Of a stretch of 64,000 nt of DNA, positions 59,226 to 64,000 are shown piece after piece. Where the stretch lies: positions 434,001 to 498,000 of the forward strand of contig JANRKB010000043.1 in assembly GCA_033763695.1 (NCBI GenBank), in the 5' to 3' direction. A model generated the notes under the pieces. The model searched no databases and was not told the DNA's origin. It worked only from the letters and a program-made list of their open reading frames with translations. This DNA is from JANRKB01 sp033763695. GTDB lineage: Bacteria > Planctomycetota > Phycisphaerae > Phycisphaerales > UBA1924. A program made the position numbers and the translations under genes. The stretch's first letter is position 1. Each line of letters starts with the position of its first letter.

Positions 59226-60878
59226 CTAGGGCGATTGCGGTACCGCTGGTACCGACGGCACGACCGTGTCCACCACGGGTTCGCGCGGCGGCGGTGGCAA
59301 GGCTGGCGCGAGCTTCACGCCACGCAGATCCCACAGCCGCACCAACCGAACCTCCGACGGCAGCGGCATGATCCGCCCCGGCGGATTGGGCGGCTGGACG
59401 GTGAGCGAGGATGCCGCCCACTGCTCGTTGGGTGACACCCGCGCCATCCAGTACGACGAACCCTCATACGCAGCGTCCGTGTTCAAGCGAACGCCTGTCG
59501 ATGTGCCGTCTGATCGCGAGAGCAAGCTGATGCGATTCGGCGTCGTTTCCAGACTCCACCACGCATTTGGGTCGCCCAAACCTGAGACGAGGGATCCGTT
59601 GCTTTCGTTGATCTGGTAGGATGCATATGCAAGCGAGCGATCGGCAAGGAACCGCAAGCCTTCCTCGGCGTACGGCGTCGTCGTCGTAACCGGCACCGTC
59701 CGTGTCTCTCCGCGGCGATGAATTGTCAGCGTGCCCGGCGCGTTCTTCGTGAACGACAGCATTGCCCACGCGCCGTCCGGTCCAGCTGCGGCGTACACGC
59801 TCGGAAACAGCCATGATCGTTGCCCTGTCATCTCCGCAACCGAGTTGCCCGTGCCGATCGTCCGTTTCGCCCCCGTGGCAACATCGACGCCGATGATGCG
59901 AATGTCCAGCGGCGCAGTCTTAGGTGTCGCCGCGGATGGTGTCGTGCCGTCGTCGTCAGGTGGGCCGCCCGGGTCGTGATACCACGTCACCGCAAAGACC
60001 GCCTCACGCCCGTCGGGCGTGAATCCCGCCGGCGTAATGAAGCCGTCCGAGTTGGATCCCATGCGCACGCGCTTGGTTTGGCCTGTTGCCAGATCGACGA
60101 TGACGGCGTCAATGTTCCAGCCCGTACTTGCCGCAAACTCACTCCACGCCAGCGTTCTGCCGTCGGGCGAGAAGAAGACCTGACTCGACGGGCAGATTGT
60201 CTCAAGCACGATCGACGGCGTTCCCGCCTCACCCGCGCCAGGCAGCCCAACGACTATCCGCCGCGTGTTGACGTCGATTGCCAGTGGTGCCCGAGCGATC
60301 GGCCACCATGGGAACATTTTCCCCAGTGCCGCGAACGGCCATGTCGGCTGCCCGCCCCCGGGCCTCTCCGCGAACCCGATGAAGATCCAAAGCGACACAA
60401 GCAACACCGGTACGCCCACGACGAGCGATGGCGTCATCCGACGCAGCCCGCCGCGCCCGGGCCGCGACGGCTCGTCAGCCAACAGCACGCCGCACTCTGA
60501 GCACCGTTCCGGGGCCACGCCATGAATCGGTCCAAGCTCATAGTTGCATCCGCCGCAGTACCGGCGCTGCGGGCTGCGCGGCCTGCGCCGAACACTGATC
60601 GCGGTCATCACCAGCACGAGCGCCGTCATGATCACGATCGGGCCGGTGATGTCCAGCGCGTGCTCCACCCACCAGCCCGGGCCGACGTTCTCCGATCGGT
60701 CGATCACGAGGCTTCGACCAGCGCCATCAAAGCGCAGCGAAACGCTTGGATACTTTCCGTCTCGATCCGGCGGCAACGGGATATCCAGCGCAGGCCCGAT
60801 CGGCCCGCCCCCCGGCGAATGCGCTTCTCCCGACTGCGACACGGGTTGCAACTCGGACTGCGATTCAGATTGCGACAC
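59226..60878 (-). CDS. Membrane-anchored TolB-like propeller protein with zinc ribbon
   Basis: 550 residues starting at a GTG with GGAGGGAGG upstream. A first membrane helix (about 75-95, ITGPIVIMTALVLVMTAI) is followed by a zinc ribbon CGGCNYELGP...CSECG and a second helix (about 150-170, VVGVPVLLVSLWIFIGF). Residues about 200-490 form a propeller-like domain with WD40/TolB turns such as FFSPDGRTLAWSEFA, GFTPDGREAVFAV and RVSPNEQWAASSL, exported to the periplasm. It is the only ribbon protein in this window where the ribbon lies between two membrane helices. Function unknown. Confidence 0.7.
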   Translation of the reverse strand: MSQSESQSELQPVSQSGEAHSPGGGPIGPALDIPLPPDRDGKYPSVSLRFDGAGRSLVIDRSENVGPGWWVEHALDITGPIVIMTALVLVMTAISVRRRPRSPQRRYCGGCNYELGPIHGVAPERCSECGVLLADEPSRPGRGGLRRMTPSLVVGVPVLLVSLWIFIGFAERPGGGQPTWPFAALGKMFPWWPIARAPLAIDVNTRRIVVGLPGAGEAGTPSIVLETICPSSQVFFSPDGRTLAWSEFAASTGWNIDAVIVDLATGQTKRVRMGSNSDGFITPAGFTPDGREAVFAVTWYHDPGGPPDDDGTTPSAATPKTAPLDIRIIGVDVATGAKRTIGTGNSVAEMTGQRSWLFPSVYAAAGPDGAWAMLSFTKNAPGTLTIHRRGETRTVPVTTTTPYAEEGLRFLADRSLAYASYQINESNGSLVSGLGDPNAWWSLETTPNRISLLSRSDGTSTGVRLNTDAAYEGSSYWMARVSPNEQWAASSLTVQPPNPPGRIMPLPSEVRLVRLWDLRGVKLAPALPPPPREPVVDTVVPSVPAVPQSP

Positions 60879-60962
60879 GCGTGCCTCCCTCCGGCTCGTT
60901 CGCACAATCTACCCGCGCACGCCTTGCAACGTTGCGTGTCTTTCGACGCCCCACAAAGAAAT

Positions 60963-60984
60963 CGCCGCAGGTTTCCCTGCGGCG
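60963..60984 (-). terminator. Terminator of the lectin/dockerin gene
   Basis: CGCCGCAGG/CCTGCGGCG stem, TTTC loop, minus-strand tail ATTTCTTTG. Homologous in position and neighbouring sequence to the hairpin at 62521-62542. Confidence 0.75.
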
Positions 60985-61048
60985 TCTCGCTCTCGCGAAC
61001 ATTGTCTCAGCCGATCAGACGCGGCACCGTTGTCTCTGCTTGTTCCGA

Positions 61049-61080
61049 ATGCCCAATGCCCAATGCCAAGTGCCAAGCGC
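61049..61080. repeat. Degenerate TGCCCAA array beside dockerin gene
   Basis: ATGCCCAATGCCCAATGCC passes into AAGTGCCAAGCGCC. It ends seven bases before the dockerin stop codon at 61087. Confidence 0.75.
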
Positions 61081-61086
61081 CTTCCC

Positions 61087-62286
61087 TCAACACCCCGCTT
61101 CAAACACCGTGACGAAATCGTCGAAGTCGGTGAAATCGAGGAACGTGTCGCCGTTGAAGTCGGCTCGTGAATCGCCCGCTTCGAACGCGCTCACGAAGTC
61201 GTCAAAGTCTGTGAAGTCCAGGAACGTGTCGCCGTTGAAGTCCGCCTTGCAAAGCGGGTTGACAGTGATATTGAACCCTGTACCCACGCCCGAGCATTCA
61301 TTGCTGGCGTCATACTCAAGCAGTCCGGCATCGCTCGGCAAGATCGGGTCGATGATGAGCTTGTCGGTTCGCGTACCGCCGATGCGCCCGCCGTCGGTGA
61401 GCACGGTGCCGTTGAGCTTCCATGTGTACGTCACCGATGCACTGCCGCCGCCGTCGAGGCGGACTTCGACGCGATCGCCCTCGGTCGCCGTCCACGGGAT
61501 GTCAAACTCGTTGATGCCCATGCCGGCGCACTCCGATGTCGAGAAGCGCATCTGATCAACATCGACGATTTCACTCGCCCCGCCCGTCGCCGCGGTCATG
61601 CCGATGTACATCGCGCCATCCTGATCCACCAGCGATGTGCCGTTCACATCCTCCAGACTCAGCGGCACGCTGAGTGTCGGTGCGGCGTCTCGCGCGTCTG
61701 GGTCCAGCGTGATGTCGAGCGTCTGTGCTGTCGCGTCGTACACCACACGCATCAGGTGCGGCTTGCCGTTAATGAACGAAGGATCAAGCACCACATGCCC
61801 GATCGATTGATCGTCGCGCGACTCAAGACCGTTCTCGGACACCTGCACACTCAAGTGCGGCGTGTTGAACTCATCGCCAAATCCAAACGTGTCAATCTCA
61901 ATCGCAACGCCCGCGAACCCCGCGCCGCCATAGCCCAAGTCACTGCCGCCACCACCCAGGCTCGTGCTCCCCGCGTTCTGCAGCACAATCGCCATGCCGT
62001 CGCCGAGTCCGAAGCCGGCATCCGGATCAGTCGCAACCTGGAACGTGACGTCAAAGCGGAAGCCGCCCGAGACGATGACCTTGGACGGATACCACGCCGC
62101 GCTGGATTGGCCCGGTGCGGTCGTCAGACGCACAAGCCAGTTATCGAGGTCTTCGCTCGCATTGCCTGCGAGTGAAAGCGACCCCGTCGGCGCGCGCCGC
62201 GAGAGATGGAAGTCGGTCGTCTGTGCAAACACAACACCCGTCGACAGCGCGAGCATCGCGCCCGCCGCGCACATCAATCGATGCAT
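61087..62286 (-). CDS. Secreted L-type lectin-like protein with GC-type dockerin
   Basis: 399 residues, GGAGGTGGAGA before the ATG at 62286. Signal 1-22 (ending VVFA). Residues about 25-255 are legume/L-type lectin-like: GFRFDVTFQV, DGMAIVLQNAG, GVAIEIDTFGFGDEFN, MRVVYDATAQTLDITLD and a GASEIVDVDQMRFS end, with an Asp-rich metal loop. An Ig-like strand set follows (about 270-345). Two EF-hands (ADFNGDTFLDFTDFD, twice) and terminal EAGC end the protein. Lectin of this kind would bind glycans and dockerin-like loops may bind calcium; the receptor is unknown. Confidence 0.85.
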   Translation of the reverse strand: MHRLMCAAGAMLALSTGVVFAQTTDFHLSRRAPTGSLSLAGNASEDLDNWLVRLTTAPGQSSAAWYPSKVIVSGGFRFDVTFQVATDPDAGFGLGDGMAIVLQNAGSTSLGGGGSDLGYGGAGFAGVAIEIDTFGFGDEFNTPHLSVQVSENGLESRDDQSIGHVVLDPSFINGKPHLMRVVYDATAQTLDITLDPDARDAAPTLSVPLSLEDVNGTSLVDQDGAMYIGMTAATGGASEIVDVDQMRFSTSECAGMGINEFDIPWTATEGDRVEVRLDGGGSASVTYTWKLNGTVLTDGGRIGGTRTDKLIIDPILPSDAGLLEYDASNECSGVGTGFNITVNPLCKADFNGDTFLDFTDFDDFVSAFEAGDSRADFNGDTFLDFTDFDDFVTVFEAGC

Positions 62287-62520
62287 TCTCCACCTCCGGC
62301 AGACAGTCACAAGACAAGCAACACCCCCACCAAGGTACGAAAACGCCCCGCGAGTTCAACCGAAATTGTGCGGACACGGCCACGCGACGGCGGGGCAGCA
62401 GCAGCCGCCCCGCGTCCGACGTCCGAAAATCTGACTTCACGAGCGCCCCAACGCCCCAATCCGCGCCGCGCGTGGCGTGCAAACACCGTCGTCGTCCCGC
62501 AACTTCGTGATCAAAAGAAA

Positions 62521-62542
62521 ACGCCGCGGGTCTCCCCGCGAC
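62521..62542 (-). terminator. Terminator of the 62648 dockerin gene
   Basis: CGCCGCGGG/CCCGCGACG (one G-T pair) with a TCTC loop and TTTTCTTTTG on the minus strand. Confidence 0.8.
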
Positions 62543-62601
62543 GTTCGGTCGCATGAACATTGGCTCAGACGATCAGGTGCGGCATGGGTGTCTTTGCATT
62601 A

Positions 62602-62640
62602 CGCCCAATGCCAATTGCCCAAGCGCCAAGTGCCAAGTGC
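62602..62640. repeat. Degenerate TGCCCAA array, third dockerin-linked copy
   Basis: CGCCCAATGCCAATTGCCC then AAGCGCCAAGTGCCAAGTGC, ending 8 bases from the stop codon of the dockerin gene. Less perfect than the array at 31814. Confidence 0.7.
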
Positions 62641-62647
62641 CTTCCTC

Positions 62648-63940
62648 TCAGCACCCCGTCTCAAACGCGGTCACGAACGCGTCAAAGTCGGTGAAGTCGA
62701 GGAAGCCATCGCCATTGAAGTCCGACTTCGCCTCACCCAGCTCGAACGACACCACGAACGCATCAAAGTCCGTGAAGTCGAGGAAGCCGTCGCCGTTGAA
62801 GTCCGCGGCACAGGCGTTGGGAATCTCGAAGATGTACGCGTAGTAGTCAGAGAAATCGAGGATGCACAGCCGCTTGTTGGCGACATCCCAGGAGAAGTCA
62901 TAGAAGCCGATGCTGGGGTTCAGGAAGTCGCCGCCCGCGGGGATGACGCCGCGATCAAGCGTCACATTCACCGCGTTGCCCGCCAGGTCCACGAACTTGA
63001 TGACGCTCAGCGGGTTCTGTCCGCCGGACGAGTTGGGATGGTCGTTGTAGACGACCAGATCGCCGCCGGGGAAGCCCGCGAGGATCGACACGTTTTGTCC
63101 GTCAACGAACGGGAAGTTGCCGCCGTCGACGAGCACCTGCGTGCTGAAGTTCTTGTTGTTGGTGCGCTGGCCGATGACCAGATCGTTGTTGGCGCGGGCC
63201 ACATACGTGCCGCTCAGCGGGCTGACATCGACATCGCGCCACGTCGTGCCGCTGATGCCGGTGAAGTCAAGCCGCAGGTTCCAATCGCTGGGCGTGCCAT
63301 ACTCCCACACCGTCGCGCCGATGCTGGCGTCGAGCGTGCTCGGATTCAGCCCAAACGGCCCGACCTCGCCAAAGAACATCGCCACCGGCACGGGGCCCGA
63401 GCCGCCCGCGTAGGTGTATCCATTGCCGTCGACGCCCGCGTCCCATGCCGGGCCGCACGAGCCTTGCAGCGTGCCATCAGGCGATCCGGCGAGCTTGACC
63501 GGGGTCGCGCCCGAAACGTCGAAGCGCATCATCTGGTCCGCGCCGCCAAAGCCGTAGTTGTTGAACGTGACGAGCAACCCGCCGCTGGGGTTGTACGACA
63601 TGCCGGTGTAGCTGAAGAAGCTCGGCACACTCCGTCCCGCGCCGGGCAACTGCACGAACGAAGGATTGTTCTGCGTCGTTTGCCAGTTGGGGATCTTCAG
63701 CACCTGGCAGTTCATTGCGCTGCCGCTGTTGTTGTACCCTGCGACATACAGGTCATTGCCCACAAGCGCGCACGCGCTGGGGTTGGTGCCGATGCGATTG
63801 GGATTGGGCGATCCGCCGATGTTCGCCACCACGGCGTTGAACAAATCCACGCGCCCCACGCACGTCAGTGTCTGGGCCGATGCCGCCGACACAACCGTTC
63901 CACAGGCGACCAGTAATGCACACGCACGAATCGAGTTCAT
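62648..63940 (-). CDS. Secreted propeller-like protein with GC-type dockerin
   Basis: 430 residues, GGGAGG before the ATG. Signal 1-22 (ending ASAASA). Residues about 25-365 form a beta-propeller-like domain with turns such as SYNPSGGLLVTFNNYGFGG, GVDGNGYTYAGG and AGFPGGDLVVYNDH. Two EF-hand loops (ADFNGDGFLDFTDFDAF and SDFNGDGFLDFTDFDAF) and the terminal ETGC follow. It uses the FLDFTDFD version of the loop, as does the lectin gene next to it. Ligand and enzyme activity are not evident. Confidence 0.8.
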   Translation of the reverse strand: MNSIRACALLVACGTVVSAASAQTLTCVGRVDLFNAVVANIGGSPNPNRIGTNPSACALVGNDLYVAGYNNSGSAMNCQVLKIPNWQTTQNNPSFVQLPGAGRSVPSFFSYTGMSYNPSGGLLVTFNNYGFGGADQMMRFDVSGATPVKLAGSPDGTLQGSCGPAWDAGVDGNGYTYAGGSGPVPVAMFFGEVGPFGLNPSTLDASIGATVWEYGTPSDWNLRLDFTGISGTTWRDVDVSPLSGTYVARANNDLVIGQRTNNKNFSTQVLVDGGNFPFVDGQNVSILAGFPGGDLVVYNDHPNSSGGQNPLSVIKFVDLAGNAVNVTLDRGVIPAGGDFLNPSIGFYDFSWDVANKRLCILDFSDYYAYIFEIPNACAADFNGDGFLDFTDFDAFVVSFELGEAKSDFNGDGFLDFTDFDAFVTAFETGC

Positions 63941-63952
63941 TTCAATCCTCCC

Positions 63953-64000
63953 GGGCCTCGTGGCCCATGAGCAACCGGGCCTCGCGGCCCATCAACAACC
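63953..64000. repeat. Two tandem 24-bp units at the window end
   Basis: GGGCCTCGTGGCCCATGAGC plus AACC is repeated once with three changes. Each unit contains a GGGCC/GGCCC hairpin. The array continues beyond the window, so its length is unknown; it lies in the promoter region of the 62648 gene. Confidence 0.65.

Larger units (their letters stand above)
62287..62647. other. Intergenic region between two dockerin genes
   Basis: Holds the terminator at 62521, the degenerate TGCCAA-type array at 62602-62640 and, on its left end, the promoter of the lectin gene. Between 62300 and 62510 I see nothing. Confidence 0.5.

Overview
The window looks like a chromosomal segment of a high-GC planctomycete, most likely class Phycisphaerae. 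The grounds are six secreted proteins ending in paired EF-hand loops with a terminal Gly-Cys (GC-type dockerin), a PEP-CTERM-like protein, several membrane proteins with a C-x2-C...CPECG zinc ribbon, and a rich set of short intergenic repeats. Taxonomy is inferred from protein style only. I see no tRNA, rRNA, CRISPR array, integrase or transposase.

Layout. 1-17.3 kb is mostly housekeeping: a truncated M42/M20-type peptidase, two metallo-beta-lactamase-fold hydrolases, a VTT-domain membrane protein, recR, a PEP-CTERM-like protein, clpB, small lipoproteins, a HARE-like winged-helix protein, parB without parA, a sensor-less histidine kinase, a PotA/FbpC-type ABC ATPase, a DciA-like protein, ruvX and gatC-gatA. 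17.4-29.9 kb holds a phage-derived locus in two minus-strand operons. The packaging operon (20.9 to 17.4 kb) encodes an HTH protein, an ABC ATPase, a GNAT-like protein and a large terminase. The structural operon (29.9 to 24.3 kb) encodes portal, scaffold-like protein, SU10-type major capsid protein, three small head/tail-like proteins and a holin-like protein. A LexA/CI-like self-cleaving repressor is divergent from the first operon, with dyad and half-site operator candidates between them. Phosphofructokinase and a zinc-ribbon protein gene separate the two operons.

30.2-31.5 kb is fabF. 31.9-40.6 kb is a run of four GC-type dockerin proteins, three built from beta-propeller-like repeats plus an Ig-like module; one is broken by a single-base frameshift. 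40.8-46.5 kb has a solitary atpA between terminators, dnaN and transketolase. 46.8-57.2 kb has a tail-fibre-like surface protein with an astacin protease, a DinB-like protein, an outer-membrane-like barrel, a QueC-like protein lacking its active-site motifs, a ThuA/DUF1080 protein, a RIO-like kinase and a GH1 beta-glucosidase. 57.3-64 kb has an FHA-GAF-PP2C phosphatase, a membrane-anchored propeller protein and two more GC-type dockerin proteins.

The most interesting unit is the split phage locus. It has packaging, capsid and an apparently SOS-type repressor, but no integrase, replication genes, tape measure or endolysin in view. It also carries an ABC-ATPase/GNAT pair translationally coupled to the terminase. 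This fits a domesticated capsid or gene-transfer-agent-like element, or a decayed prophage, in a Phycisphaerae host. The second theme is a set of repeat families (TGCCCAA minisatellites, two palindrome families and duplicated terminator cassettes), several of them attached to the 3' ends of dockerin genes.
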